Shown here: piece by piece, positions 1 through 13,518 of the stretch
Numbering within the stretch: the first letter of the stretch is position 1
Layout: each line of letters begins with the position of its first letter
Assembly: GCF_964355755.1 (NCBI RefSeq)
Contig: NC_092679.1
Span: forward strand, 20,202,932 to 20,266,931
Length of the DNA: 64,000 bases
DNA from: Antedon mediterranea
Taxonomy: Eukaryota > Echinodermata > Crinoidea > Comatulida > Antedonidae
Direction: 5' to 3'
Notes under the pieces: model-generated
Databases searched by the model: none
What the model was told of the DNA's origin: nothing
Seen by the model: only the letters and a program-made list of their open reading frames with translations
Made by a program: the position numbers and the translations under genes

Positions 1-28
1 TAAAACTTTTTTTTTGGTCAAAATACAG

Positions 29-3000
29 CAAATATAAAAAGTTCATCGGACACTGAATTTAGGTATGTTTTTTTTTTATATTGTAATGTAAATTATGTAT
101 TTTACATGTATATTTAAAACATAATTAAAGTTTATATACATCAGATGAAAAGTATAAATATACATCATGTACTTAAATGTACAGTATTTTCTCAATATTC
201 AGGTTGCATTGTGGGAAGAAATATGTCAATAACCATGTGACCACTCAAAGATGGTTCCATTTTGGACGTCCCCTATGTGAGTAATTGTGACCTTGTTTTA
301 TCATGGTGACATGTTTTTAGACATTATTGTGTGATGCTTATAAGTTATAATAATGATGTTCTTAGTCATTTTTAAGAGTGACACTTGTCACAGTAAGTGA
401 TTTAAATATAGTTTATGTGTTTATCTCCATTGAAGGAGGTTATGTTGTAACCCCTATTTGTTTGTCTGTCTGTCCATCTATGTTGAAGATAAATTTCTTG
501 TCAAAATGTTCATAACTTTTCTGGACACTCTCATTGTGCAGTAGCGTAACGTAGAGACCTGGGGCCTCTGGTTTAGGAACCCTAATTGGCCATCCAACGC
601 TGGAGTCATCGGGTGTTTTTAGCCTCTTTTGTCACCTTTTAATGCTTGTTTTTTACTCTGGCCATGCCACTGCTCAGTGGCCCCAATAACTCCAGCACTT
701 AAGTTTATCCAGTGAGCGTTCTCCGTAACGCCACTGGTGCACTGTGTAGTTGTTACGGTGTATGGATATTCTGTAATAGCCAGTCCTCTCTTATAAGCCC
801 ACTTAACAGACTTGGTGGGCTTATAAACCTGTAGAACGCAAGTCGGTATGCATCTATGCAATTTACTATAACAATTAATTTTCTTATAATATAAATGAGT
901 TTTGATGTAATTATGATAATTAAGTGAATACCATATTTATTTTAATAAACTCCATCCTAAAAAAAATGCCTGCCACATTCATAACACACAATTACTGTAT
1001 TTATGACACTTTATATCAAGTACACAGTAGTAGAATTTATTGACTGCGGATGATCTACAATTTACAAAGGATTTTTGATACAATTTGTATTGTATTGGTT
1101 TTATTGGTGGCTCTGCTCTGTAGCGACTATTGAATATTTTATGATTGGCCTTTAGCGTTTGTGCAATTTGATATATTTTTCTTGTAGTTATTGTCTTTTT
1201 TATTGTCTTAATATATGCCAAGAAAATTAATTTCCATTTTACAGTAAATGGACCAATACAATTTCTTGAATCTTGAATATTTGTGTTGTAATTTTTCATA
1301 TCAAAGGAGCATTTATTTGAGAATAATATATACTATCCATTTAAACAAAAATATGCCCTTAACTGATACTGATACAAACCAGGTTTTAAAATGTACTTAT
1401 ATAAAAGTTTATTTTTTAAAGAATGATATCAGGAGTCACTTAATACACTTTTATTGCAATTAATCTATTTGGCCTTATTTTTAACCGTCCATTAGTGATA
1501 TAGAAATTGAAAATCAAAGTACAAGCTAAACAGTACCAGTATATATTTCAAATGCATGAGCTTAAAACCTAGTAGTTCTATAGAGTATTCTGATATTCCG
1601 ACTTAATCCAAGCTTTTTTCGGGGTATTTACGCGCTCGAAAAGTAGTGTGCGACGGAGAAGTTGAACCATACAGCAGAGCGTATTGACAGATAGAGCTTT
1701 GTTTTTCAGCAGATTTATGATCTAAATTTCTCAAGATAGTTAATGTATCGCATCTACGGATGACACAGAGATTTAGGCAACGAATTCTCGTAGGAATAAA
1801 GCTTCATGCCGTATTAATAATTTAATGGAATGTTTTAAGTGACTACTTAGTAATAAGATACGCGCAATCCATTTGCGTGACGCGACAGGGTTGTCTTTAC
1901 GGATTTCTGCAATCACGGTTTCTGTCAAACGCTATCGAGTAATTATTATCGTGAATGTAGGTGTTTGTCGCTTTACTAAATTTTTTCTGTTGATGCCCAT
2001 ATCAAAGAAACACTTTTTAGTTGAATATGCTATTTTAATGTCACATAATAATAATATTCACTTTGACCAAACATTACATCAGGGCAAAAATATTGACCTG
2101 AAAAAACTGTAATTTAAAGCAAAAAATAGTTTATTTGGTCTTATCTAAATGAAAACATATTTTTTTTCCCATTTTTTTTTTCTATTCTATTTTTTTATTT
2201 AAAACTACAAAATGGTTCAAGTTAATTAACCCTATAATAGGGGTGTCCACTGTATAGGAGTTGGTCGTAATGTTGAAACACATATTTCCACTCGTCTGTT
2301 TCATGGAAAGGTTAATAGAGGTGGCTCCTTAATAGAGGTATCCACTTAATAATAGAGTTGTCCCCTGAATATTGATGTCCCAAATGAAGGAGTTTTATAC
2401 TATAATACAGCTGTACAGTTTATAAAAATGTAACTAATATGCAATCTATGTAATAATAACACTTTAATGATAGTATATTTTCTAAACTATTATTATAAAT
2501 AATTTTGTAATATTTATTATTTAAATATTAATTCATAATAGTATTATTTTATATATTTAGAATAATAATATTTGAATATAATTGATTAGATAATATTATT
2601 GTACTAATAATAATAATAATTATAGGTGATCCTTTCTAGTAACTGTTTTTTAAAGTATCTCTTTAAATTTAATCTGAGAGAGTGTGAAGTATTTTCTCGT
2701 ATCCATTGATTTATTCACTTACAAAAATTTAATTCATTGTGATTTATTTAAAGCTAATTTTATTGCTTGTTATTCAAGCGCCTAATTGATCTTAATAGAT
2801 TATTTACACGACGAATACGCTCTTGAATTACAATCTACGAAACTTATCTCAGCGTGATTGAAATCAACGACGAGATGTGATTAGTTTCCCTCTGTGAAGT
2901 AGACATGTTGTTATGACTTCATCTTCGTTAAAACGCCACCGTTTAAGTGAATGTTCAATAGAGAAAACATCTTTGCTATCGAAAGTTAATTAATCGCATC

Positions 3001-6000
3001 GTTAACATTAAAACCGCTTTTGTTTCTGAAATCTTTTCTTAAGAAGTCACAATAAATCATCGCCGCGTGATGCCTCCGCTAATTGCCTTTAAAAGCAGTT
3101 TAGATTAATTAGCGTTCGTTGAGGGACAATCTTCGGTTAGTGTTAAGTGCTGTTTGAGATTATGTAGGATAGGTTTTACACTTGGGACACGTCAGTTCTA
3201 TACAGCTTCATTATTGGCAGATAAACATCATTGCTTGTTCATATAACATAATCCACTCAACTCCGCCACTTATAGCCAACACATCCTACCTTACATCAAG
3301 CTCTCCTATTGGTCGGTTTATACGGCTCACTTTGCAGTTCTCCGTGTACAGCATTGGACGACTAAATCTTATTTATGGTTGAGATTACACACGTTTGGAC
3401 AGACGAGCTATGCGGTCACACAGGGCGTCATCTTGGCCCTCTGGGTCTTGCGATAGTGCTGTGGAGACGTAATTATTAAGCTTTCTATTGACTCGTTGAG
3501 TATGTTTATAAGTTGTTGTTTAACTACTCAGCTGGATTAGTGTCTCTCATGTCTAGATTAGTTGAGCTGGCAAATAATCATATCTAATAACGATAATGAT
3601 TTCTTTTTTTTTCAATCAAAACAATACAATAAACATTTTATTTGTTCATGTCAAAGTCAAGTTGCCGTCAAGTGGGTTTACGAGTCTGAGTCTTACCTAC
3701 GTATGCAGGTCGCGTCAAATATTTTGACAAATCCATAGGTCTGTACTCAAAATGTCCAATATTTCTCTCTAAGAAAAAATTAGGTTGTGTAAAAATAGCA
3801 TTATTAATTTTTGTCATTTTTCTTCCCAAAATATTTCATAAATCATATGAAATTAACAACTGGCAATATATGTTTTAAAACTATGGCCAACCCATACAGG
3901 AACACCCCTATTATGGGACACTTTGTTGGGTCCCGAAAGTCTTTCCTTAATACAGTTGGTGGTTCAACTGTATTAATTTTTTTAGGTTAATGTTATTACA
4001 GAGCTCACTTTAAGTTTAATAGTTGTGATAATAGAAATTATTTTTTTTTTCAAATTACTAAAACTACTTGAATTATTGTATTATATTTTGATTCACATAT
4101 GTTACATTTCTCTCTTTAGATGATGAAGTACGCATAATTGAAACGCCCCCATTTGCTGAATCTGTATCGGAAGGTGACGTCAGGTGGGATAAAGGTATAA
4201 GCAATTTTTGTTTAGTTTTTGTTGAATTGCTATTGACTTGCTGCACTCATCAGCAACACTTGCGTTATTGCTTATTTATAGCATTTATTTTCATAACATA
4301 TCAGTTTCCTGGTGATGTGTTTAATGGTGTGTGATTGTTGTGAATTGCAAGCAAACTGAACTTGAGTAGACGCCTGTGTTATTCACAGATTGACTGCAAA
4401 ACATAGTAATAAGTGCCACCAAAACAGTAGAGGGGGCTATAGTGTTTTTTTAATGTGAAATTTTGTAATCAGGATTTGTATCTGCGTTTGGAACGATTTT
4501 TAACATTGTGCATGTTTTATTTTTTTTAGCTGTTGGTGATTTTGTAAAAGAAGATGAAACAGTTGGAGAAATTGAAACAGATAAGGTGAGAATTGATGTG
4601 CATCCAACCAATCTCGTAGCCAAAGGTTTTGGAGGGTGCTCTTTTAAACACTAGAGATCAGCAGAAGTGATAATAAATAGGCCTAACTACTGTAGCCTAG
4701 CTTTATGCTTATGACAGTACACTATTTGTCCCCTTTGTTGAAGAAAAATAATAAAAAATCCTGGTTACAGGCTTCCAAACAGAATCGGCAGAAGGTGATA
4801 ACTTTCCATATCTACTATATCATTCATTGGTTTGTATGTAATTTGTATTGTAGACTGCAATACCAATACCTGCCCCAGCTAGTGGCGTTATTGTGGAGTT
4901 TCTAGTTGAAGACGGTAGTACTGTAGTCGCAGGTCAACAATTATTTAAACTTAACCTTTCAGGTATGAAATTGAAATAAAATTATCATATTTGATGTATA
5001 TTTTGAATTCACTTAGATTCTTCTAGATTTATGTAAAAAAAAAGCATCCTCATATTAGTCCTCTGTAAGGTGTAGTCTAGCAGGAAACTGCCTGTCGTCG
5101 CTTGAGTCTCAAAATTGAAACAGAACGGAAAACTTTCTGTCACGTTCTGTTAAATTGCTGTCTCCTTCAAAACCTCACTATATCACCAATATCAGAACAT
5201 GCAGGTACAGAACAAATTATATTCTTAAATTTTAAATGAATTTAAAATTTGTTTTGAAGGTGATGCACCCCCTGCTCAGGATGCTCCAGCAGCTGCTCCT
5301 CCGACAGTGAAACCAACTGAAGTTGCAGCCCCTCCAACACCAACCCCTACAAGTACCGCAGGACCTATACCAACACAACCACCCCCAATACCACCAAAAC
5401 CAACTGCACCAATGACATCAAAGCCAGGTAAATTGAAGAAGTAAATTCTGAAAAACAAACAACATTTAAAATAAATTTTTGTTTTTTAAAATGTATTCGT
5501 ATAATTACCCAGAGCTGCATCACACAGCATAGTAAGATTGGTATACAGTATTGGGGTAGTTTAAATTCTTATTAAAAATTAAAATGATATATTATTTACT
5601 GAATTCTCTTATATATCATTTATTGTATAGTATCTGAAGTAAAACCGATTGCGGCTCAAAGTACTTCTAGTGGTGGAGCTGATGCTGGTGTACCATCAGA
5701 ACATAGAGTAAGTGTTGTGGATAATCAACTCTAAAATGTCAATCAATTAATCCTAAATACCAACAAATTAATATAAACTTTGAGGCTGCCTTGGCCACAT
5801 ATCCAAAATATATTTTCTATTCTTGTTAATAAGATAATCAAGCATTTAAAATTTTTTTTTGTATTAACAGGTAAAAATGAACAGAATGAGACAAAGAATT
5901 GCGCAACGACTGAAAGACGCACAAAACACCTGTGCTATGCTCACCACGTTTAATGAGGTTGACATGACGTGAGTTTCCAAAACTTTTCTCACACATAAAG

Positions 6001-8875
6001 GTCCCAAATTACAATAAAAAATTGGACATTGTGGGCAGATCAAATGTTGTCAGGTTTTGGAGACAAAATTACAGACAGATTGACTTTACTGTTGTCAATT
6101 CTTTTTTATTAATACCTAAGATAAACTTAAGTCATTGTAAACATGCATGTTTTGCATTCTTTCCATCGTTGCTGTGTGGTATAGTTTAACTTTTAACTTC
6201 AATAGACTATTTTTGGTGAAATATATTTATTAAAAATTTTTGTTGATCTAGAAATTTGATAGAATTACGTAAGACGCATAAAGATGAATTTTTAAAGAAG
6301 CATGGATTCAAGCTAGGCTTTATGTCTTCATTTGTGAAGGCCTCAGCCCATGCCTTGAATAGTGTACCTGTAGTGAATGCTGGTAAGTACAAATGATATC
6401 TAGATATTTAGTAAATATATACTACATGCAGGCAAGCGTCAGGACTGACAATTAATTTATATTATATTTTTATAAACTCTGCTCAAATTTTGCTGAATCT
6501 TTTTAATTCTTTTATTGCAACAAAGTAAACATTGTTGAATTTACAATATTAAAGTAACATCAAATTATTAAAAATACAAGTTCACATTACAACATATAAA
6601 AATGACATTAAAGTAATGATAACATTTTATTTAAAAAATATAAAATGAGCACTTTTAATTGTTTTCTCCCAAAATTAGGTTTCCAAAATGAACGCCAGAC
6701 ATTGGATATATCATGTTTATTTTAACTAATTTCATCTAACTACTGTATAATTGGAGTTGGATAGCCGAGTGGTTAGGACACTTGACTGTCATACAGATAG
6801 ACCCGGGTTCAATTCCCGACAACTCCCAGTCCACTCAGCTGTAAATGAGTACCTGGTTGAAAATACTAGGGAGAAAAAAGGCGGCATGGAAAAGAACTGG
6901 CCACCCTACCACATAATGCCGAGGCTTAGTACAATGAGCTCCTAACAGCTCATTCCCCCTACGTTCAGAATGAATACGGGACTCAGCTTAACCTTAACTG
7001 TATAATTACTCCCACAGTTATTGATGGTACCGATATTGTATACCGTGACTATGTTGACATCAGTGTTGCCGTCGCAACTCCAAAGGTATAGTGACAACTT
7101 TTGCTTACAAATTATTACAATTGAATCTATTGAAGTGAGTATGATAAAACAATAGGTGAAAATCTACAGCCAATAATATAGGCACTTGTTCTTGTATTGT
7201 CCCACTTGCTCTGTTCATAATCAATTAATTGCAACCATGTTATTAGTCGACAAACCCGTGTCAGATGCACGTCTATTCTTTTATTATATTTTCTAAATAG
7301 AGGGCAGCAGACATATTTTTTGCCTGTCACTCTATATAGAAAATATAGGAATTTACAATTACATTTTAATGATTACAATATAAACATAAAATGTCCTATG
7401 TCCATTTAAAATGGCTATAAACTGAATAGTGTTTAAAAGGAAGAGTTCTACTGTTTAACATAACTATATCATTACTGGTGTTTTTTGTTGCTATCTAGGG
7501 TCTTGTTGTTATCATTACTGGTGTTTTTTGTTGCTATCTAGGGTCTTGTTGTTCCAGTTATTAGGAATGTTGGTAGTATGAACTTTGCAGATATTGAAAG
7601 AACAATTAATGAATTGGGAGAAAAGGTAAATGTTGGTACTTATTACAGTATGAATTGGTCAGTTGGTTTGGTGAGTGGTCAGTTGGATGAATGATCAGTT
7701 TAACAAATGGTCAGTTGATCAAATGGCCAGTCAGTTGAATGATTAATGCAGTCACCTATTATTTGATCAATTGATTTGAACCCAGTATTATGAAAATGGA
7801 ATGCAACTCTCTTTAGCATCAATACTTTGTTTGTTTTTTTTTAAAACAGGCTCGATCTGGTACACTGGCAATTGAAGATATGGATGGTGGTACATTTACC
7901 ATCAGTAATGGTGGTGTGTTTGGATCAATGTTTGGTACCCCTATTATCAACCCACCGCAATCAGCAATTCTAGGCATGCATGCTGTTGTAGATAGACCTG
8001 TGGCCATCAATGGAAAGGTAATGAGATATCTTAATAGGAAGATGTGTAGGACAAACTTGGTCCCGCATACCTCATCGGCAATACTGATTTGCATTTATAT
8101 TGCCCTTTATATGATAAACATCTATAAGCACAGTGGTCCAAAACTTTCATCTCAAAGTGTCCTTTTGTGTAAAGTGATGCGGCAAAAGGCAAATATGACA
8201 TGGGCTGAGATGAACCAGTACACCCGAGTAACCTCACACTCTTTCAAAAGATCCTGCGATTTTATCCGAGAGAACTTTATAATTCTCTTCTATTGTTTTA
8301 TTTTAATTGTTTGATTTGCCATGAACATGTGAAAATAATGAACAATTTTATTTTATGTTATGCCATGTTTATATGTACTTATATCAATGTATATGTACAG
8401 TATGTATGTGTTTTATTTAACCTTTCTGTTTTGAACCTCACCTGGTATCTGGTTGTCCTGGCAATAGTATTCCCTAACAATGCACGTCCCCTGTTAATCC
8501 TGTCATGGTCTATTTATTATTCTTTTGACGGTATCTTTATTAATGTAACTAGTCTTTAGTGGGTCTTCTATCACAAGCCCATCATCTTTTAAAATATGTT
8601 TTTCTCCTTGTTTGTTTGTGTTTTTGTTTGTTTTATGAGATGAATAAAGAGAAGTTATATAAATTAGAGATGACAATGTTGGCGATATACTATACATATA
8701 CCCTTTTATTTTTCTATACAATTGTTTTTCTTCTTTTCAGGTTGAAATCAAACCAATCATGTACGTTGCCCTCACATACGACCATAGATTGATAGATGGA
8801 CGAGAAGCAGTTATATTTCTGCGCAAGATCAAATCGGCAGTAGAAGATCCACATATACACTTACTAGACATCTAA
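29..8875 (+). CDS. DLST: Dihydrolipoyllysine-residue succinyltransferase, E2 of 2-oxoglutarate dehydrogenase (5' end outside window)
   Basis: Mitochondrial E2 core enzyme that moves the succinyl group from the lipoyl arm to CoA in the TCA cycle. Exons by splice site and phase: 29-62 (tentative), 203-276, 4120-4194, 4530-4585, 4854-4962, 5260-5427, 5631-5707, 5871-5968, 6252-6382, 7018-7085, 7542-7625, 7850-8017, 8741-8875. All phases join. Exon 203-276 ends the transit-peptide region and continues into [20 protein letters not shown], matching the start of the DLST lipoyl domain. The lipoyl-lysine motif EIETDKTAIP spans the 4585/4854 junction. A Pro/Ala/Thr-rich linker (5260-5427) follows; as in animal DLST, there is no clear E3-binding domain. 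The catalytic domain contains [37 protein letters not shown] and the active-site [12 protein letters not shown]. The stop is at 8873. The initiator exon is not in the window. Identity is very secure; the 29-62 exon is the weakest part. Confidence 0.95.
277..4119. other. Large DLST intron, repeat-bearing
   Basis: This 3.8 kb intron lies between the transit-peptide exon and the first lipoyl exon. It is very AT-rich. I see no coding exon in it. It holds a dispersed repeat near 425-545, a degenerate minisatellite-like patch at 2228-2395 related to the array at 10.4-10.8 kb, and an inverted relative of that patch near 3893-3925. The rest is unremarkable. Confidence 0.6.
425..545 (+). repeat. Dispersed repeat with GAAGGAGGTTATG...TTTGTCTGTCTGTCC core
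   Basis: The string TCCATTGAAGGAGGTTATG followed by a pyrimidine-rich TTTGTCTGTCTGTCC block resembles a dispersed repeat I associate with invertebrate genomes. There is no coding potential. The class (SINE tail or MITE) cannot be settled from one copy. Confidence 0.4.
6742..7007 (+). mobile_element. tRNA-derived SINE with 11-bp target-site duplication
   Basis: Positions 6753-6826 look like a tRNA. The acceptor stem GGAGTTG pairs with CAACTCC, box A is TAGCCGAGTGG and box B is GGTTCAATTCC. The anticodon-loop region reads CTGTCAT, as in tRNA-Asp. An unrelated body of about 170 bp follows, so this is a SINE and not a working tRNA gene. The direct repeat ACTGTATAATT flanks it at 6742-6752 and 6997-7007. 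It sits in a DLST intron and ends only about 10 bp before the acceptor of the 7018 exon. Confidence 0.8.
7468..7553 (+). repeat. 43-bp tandem duplication of a DLST splice acceptor
   Basis: Two identical 43-bp units (7468-7510 and 7511-7553) each carry TTTTTTGTTGCTATCTAG and the first bases of the exon. The AG at 7540-7541 gives an in-frame exon reading [15 protein letters not shown]. Using the AG at 7497-7498 would add 43 nt and shift the frame. The upstream copy is therefore a decoy acceptor. Confidence 0.9.
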
Positions 8876-10394
8876 GCATTAATAAGTGAGCTGTGTCAGG
8901 TTCTTTTTCTACTGCAGTAACTGCTGTATTCTATTGCAGTAATCACTATGTATTACTGCAGTTACTGCAGTAATTTAATGATAACCTGGGGATTATTTAC
9001 ATATGTTTTATTTCAGATTAAAAGTGGTGACTGTTTATTACCTCTTTGTTGGGACTTTATCGGATTTATTTTACTGCAGAAATTGCTGTTTTCTACTGCA
9101 GTACTTGTAATGATAGATTGTGGTTTTATGTACCTTATTTGATTTCTGCAAACATCCAACAGCAAAGTGACAATCCCCAAATGACAGGCTTAGTTAGTTA
9201 GTTAGTATTGTTGTATTCATAAAATATTGAAGGTGCGTTTGACGTGGTCATCGGCAGTAATCAAAAGTTGATTACTCTCGCTCACTAAAGATCGTGGCCC
9301 ATTCATTTCCCCTCCTCCCCCCCCCCCCACCTACCACTCATTCATTCAGGGCCTGATCCAATATATTTTTAATGTGGAGAACACTAACAATACATATAGT
9401 ATTAATATTTTGTCAAAAATGAATATCAAAGCGTAGTCATTTTAGCTGTCAATACCCGCTGGATCCGCCTGGTGTTAAGACAGTATTTTTCGCATCACCA
9501 GTCACATTCAGTCGGTGTGAATGTGTCTCGGGTCACAAGCTATGCCAGTGTGGAGTACATAGCAATTTGCCATGTGCAGGAGTAATATACAGATTATACA
9601 CTGGTTAATGGCACTAAATAATCTTTGGTAATCTACAGTAGTCTAAGCCCCCAGTTCAAAATAATCTACATCTACCCAATGCTTTGGAATAGCAAACTGA
9701 TTGCAATGTATAGACCCAAATATACACCAAAGAAAACAGAATAAAAATGCAATTTAGCAAGTCTCTTAGTTACATATTCATATAAATATTACAAGAATGA
9801 TTAAATAGATTTCTTATATTGTAAAAATCTCGTACTACAACAAGGACAAAAATACTTGGTATGACTCAAAAGTTCCATCATGTGGTTTTTATTGGTAAGT
9901 CTGAACATGGTATGATGCTGTTTCATGAGAAGTTTGCTTGCTTAATTGCTGTGTTATGACGTCATGGCACGAAAATAGCTATGACTCTCAAAACTCTCCA
10001 CCATTCAAGTCTCTCTATTGACAAACCCATGTCTGTTATGTTATGTTTGTTCATGCAGTAGAGTCAATAATGAACTAGTATCGTTTTATAATGGACTGTG
10101 TTATTACTGCAGTGAGCTATTTGATGGTGCTGCAGTAGACAGTCTATACATACATTTAAATTTTCTGTCGAACTGTTTTACCTGGAATTTGTTGTTTGGG
10201 AATTTATAAATTTTTCGTGTAAAAAAGTTTGTTGAATTGAGATTCATTGAGATAGTATTGGTACGCATGTCAACTTTGCACAAAAATAGACATTTATCAG
10301 TACTTCTGTTTGATAAAATATTTTCTGGAAAATTATTGTTTGTAAAAATTAATCAAAACATAAATTCTCATCTAATCAATTGGCTAACTATACA

Positions 10395-10815
10395 GTAGAA
10401 CCCCTATTAAGGGGACAACATAAAAGGTGTCCCCTTAATAGGTGTAGTATAACTGTGTATATTGCCCATCTTCCATTTCATGGGATCCTTGATATAGTGT
10501 CCCTGATTTAAGTCCCTTTAATGTAGGAGTCCCCTTAATATAGGAGTCCCCTTAATGGAGGCGTCCCCTTAATAGAGGTGTCTCTGATTAAAGACGTCCC
10601 TTTAATATAGGCGTCCCCTTAATAGAGGCGTCCCCTTAATAGAGGCGTCCCCTTAATAGAGGCGTCCCCTTAATAGAGGTGTCTCTGATTAAAGACGTCC
10701 CTTTAATATAGGAGTCCCCTTAATAGAGGCGTCTCCTTAATAGAGGCGTCCCCTTAATAGAGGCGTCCTCTTAATAGAGGTGTCTCTGATTAAAGATGTC
10801 CTGAAGGAAGGGATC
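10395..10815 (+). repeat. Minisatellite of about 17-bp units, CCCCTTAATAGAGGCGT type
   Basis: About twenty degenerate copies of a unit of roughly 17 bp, core CCTTAATAGAGGCGTCC, run in tandem. A higher-order pattern inserts TCTCTGATTAAAGACGTCCC three or four times. The array starts with ACAGTAGAACCCCTATTAAG. A diverged cluster of the same words lies at 2228-2395. Confidence 0.85.
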
Positions 10816-11635
10816 TACTGTATTTGATTTTTGTAGCCCTCCAAACAAATTTATATATCAATTGTAAATCCGAAATTTGATCTACCTGTTTTATTACCGT
10901 TAATCCCATATTTTAATCTCTAAACGGGCAAACAATATCAAATTCGAGTTCCGTTTTTAAAGAATAATATATAGCGATTTAGATACCATACTACACGAGG
11001 CCGTAAAATTGTGACATTTAAAATATAAGTTGAAATAAGTCTATACAACAGTTCTTCCTTTAACGACAAGGTTTAAGCAATACTGGTACAATAGCTATAT
11101 TTTCAGGTATTCGGTTTTTGCCGAAGTGTCAACAAGTAAATAGTGAACAGATCACGTTTGACCATTACACCATAGACGGCTGAGTTTAATAGAAATTTAG
11201 GACTAGTTTAAAAGTAAAAATAATTTATAATTACAGTTTTGGTTAATTTGCTAAATAGTAACAATTATATAAAATGAAATATATAATAATTTGTCAAGAA
11301 TATTGTGGAATGTTTAATGAGTAATAAATATAATATTGTTTTGTTCTCTTAAAATGAATTTTTAACTTTTATTATATTGAAATATTAAGATGTTTTCAAT
11401 AACGTCAAAATACACGCTCGTTTGAGGAATACGTCATGTACATTATGTTTTCATATTTGGTGTGTTTTCACTTTTGTGGGTTCTATGCTACTTGTGTAGT
11501 TGTCTTCAATTCGATACTCCTTACGTTTGACAGTGCGTGAGTCGGAATTAAACGGGAAGGAAACGTACGAGTTCCTTTTAATTTTATATGACTTCGGTGG
11601 ATTTTTTTTTCTACTTTAACGTTTGTTGCTACATT

Positions 11636-11816
11636 AAGCTTGGTACCCACTAGAACGTAACGCAAGGACGTAAACGCAATGCAAGCGTTTTAACCAATGA
11701 CAAGCGAGGTTATAGACAGTTAGCAATCACAAGCGAATAAGCCATCGCTTGTGATTGGTCAATTCACTTGCGTTGCGTTACGTCCTTGTGTTGCGTTGCT
11801 AGTGGGAACCACGCTT
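11636..11816. mobile_element. MITE, AAGCTTGG...CCACGCTT family
   Basis: This 181-bp element has inverted ends: AAGCTTGGTACCCACTAG at the left, and the complement of AAGCGTGGTTCCCACTAG at the right. Inner GCGTTGCGTTACGTCC words also pair. There is no open frame. Near-full relatives are at 24498-24648 and 27407-27573, and partial ones at 13370-13518, 14012-14065 and 17229/21088. Two copies are flanked by TA, which suggests a Tc1/mariner-like origin; that is inference. Confidence 0.8.
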
Positions 11817-13369
11817 GTGCTGGCGTTTTACTTTAACGGTTTTAACCTATACCCCATAAAGATTTATGAAGTTTTGTAGACACTGCAACACAAAAACTAG
11901 CGGTGCGAAAGATTACTAAAAATAATATGTTCACGAGATCTTACTGCTTTGTAACCACTACTTATATTTATGTTTTGTGTGTTAAGTTAAATGCCTGGCT
12001 TCTTCCATTCAAAAACTTCCGCCCCACCTGACAATAGATTATTATAATAAAATAATACGTAATTATCACGAGATGCGATTACCGGAGAAGTACAAACATA
12101 GGTATGACTATTAAAAATGTCAAGCATGTTGGTTCACATTTATGGGCTAATGTACTTTCCTGTTTTATTTGTATGATTGTTTGTCTTTATAAATTGCGTC
12201 GAGTGTTCTATGAAGGTATCGTACGGTACCTCTCGGTACAACAGGACACAAAAGTCAATTATACACACCCCTAGAGTGAAGTGCTACTAGCGTGTTTACA
12301 TCGGTACCTAATTGTTGAAATTAGGTCGAGAGGCCAGCTCAAGTGTGTGTTGTTACTAAGGGAGACAGGGAAAAGTTATACACTTTCTCTAGGAAGACAG
12401 GGTCATCTTAGTACCCTATTGTAGCCATACATCAATAAGAAAGCTATAATATTTGTCAATAATGGCGTACAACTACTTTAAGCAGCGCTAGACGACTTGC
12501 TAATTTTCACCACCCGAAAAAGTGGTTATTGCCGAGCTTAAAAACCACCCCTCTTCTGGCCTTTCTCTGCCATGAAAACTTATATAATATACGTAACTTT
12601 ACCTAAAGTCTGCTCAGTGTATAAACACTCGACCAAGAATAGATGAGCGTTTTCTTTTATTTCCCTTTGTTAGGTGGAAATACGGGAACACAATGCGATA
12701 CGTATCAAATGTACGTTCTGGAATTCCAATGCGAAACAAGAGAATTTACAACGCTAATTTGTAGAGAAGTATTCCGTTATATAGCCTAATTAACATCACA
12801 GCATAACAAAGTGTTTATTTGTATATTTATATTATATAACCAACCTTATATAACTGAATTTTTACGCGTCGTGTTTTTTTGTTTCGTTCGTTATCCATTA
12901 AAGAACACATTGTTTTCTCTTGCTATAACATTGTGTTTTTTCAGACCTAAGGCCGTATGTTAATTTCTTACTTTGTATATAGTATAATGGCCTACAGGTA
13001 CATAAATAATCTTTAAAAGCGCCGTAAGCCCAAATACGCAATGTTCGGTTGCAAGAATTCCCAAAATAGAAACATGGGGTCGCGTTCAAAAAAGGTTGCG
13101 GAACGCTGGTTAAAAAAACCCATTTCTGCTAAAACGTCATAACCATGACGTATGAATGGTATTGTTCTTATTGGCTTGTGAAAATACAATTTTCATCAAA
13201 GACAGTATAAATGCCAGTATAAGTCTTTGTTTATGTAGAGCATCTTGTGTATATGTTTGTCTTGAGAATGAAGGATAGTAAATGAATGTGGTTATCCTTG
13301 GCAATTTGCCTAAAAAATGAGAATTTAAAAAAAAATGCCATCTATTTTTTGTCATTCGTTATCGTCTAT

Positions 13370-13518
13370 GCGACGGAACGCAAAACGCAAAAGTGGGAAC
13401 CGACGACGAAACAGTGCTGCAAACATCCCATGTTTGATTTCACACAGTCGGGGCAAACATAATTAATGGAAGGTTGTGTAGGTTGCGTAACGTTGCGTCG
13501 CTAGTGGGAACCAAGCTT
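13370..13518. mobile_element. MITE fragment of the same AAGCTT-ended family
   Basis: The right end GTCGCTAGTGGGAACCAAGCTT is kept. The interior CAGTGCTGCAAACATC matches the interior of the copy split by the LINE at 17.2 kb. The left end is degraded. A further left-end piece lies at 14012-14065. Confidence 0.65.

Noticed and set aside
979-2112. Short frames (60-106 aa) in the large DLST intron
   Set aside because: AT-driven open frames without family resemblance or splice context.
2228-3925. A complete DNA transposon bounded by inverted AATAGGGGTGT words
   Set aside because: The inverted ends match over only about 20-25 bp with gaps, there is no transposase and no clear target-site duplication.
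6753-6826. Functional tRNA-Asp gene
   Set aside because: The tRNA-like part continues into a SINE body and is enclosed by target-site duplications; the D-arm is imperfect.
7880-8314. Independent 144-aa gene
   Set aside because: It is DLST exon 7850-8017 read through its donor site into the intron.
10395-10815. CRISPR-like array
   Set aside because: Repeats are contiguous with no unique spacers, and the genome is animal.
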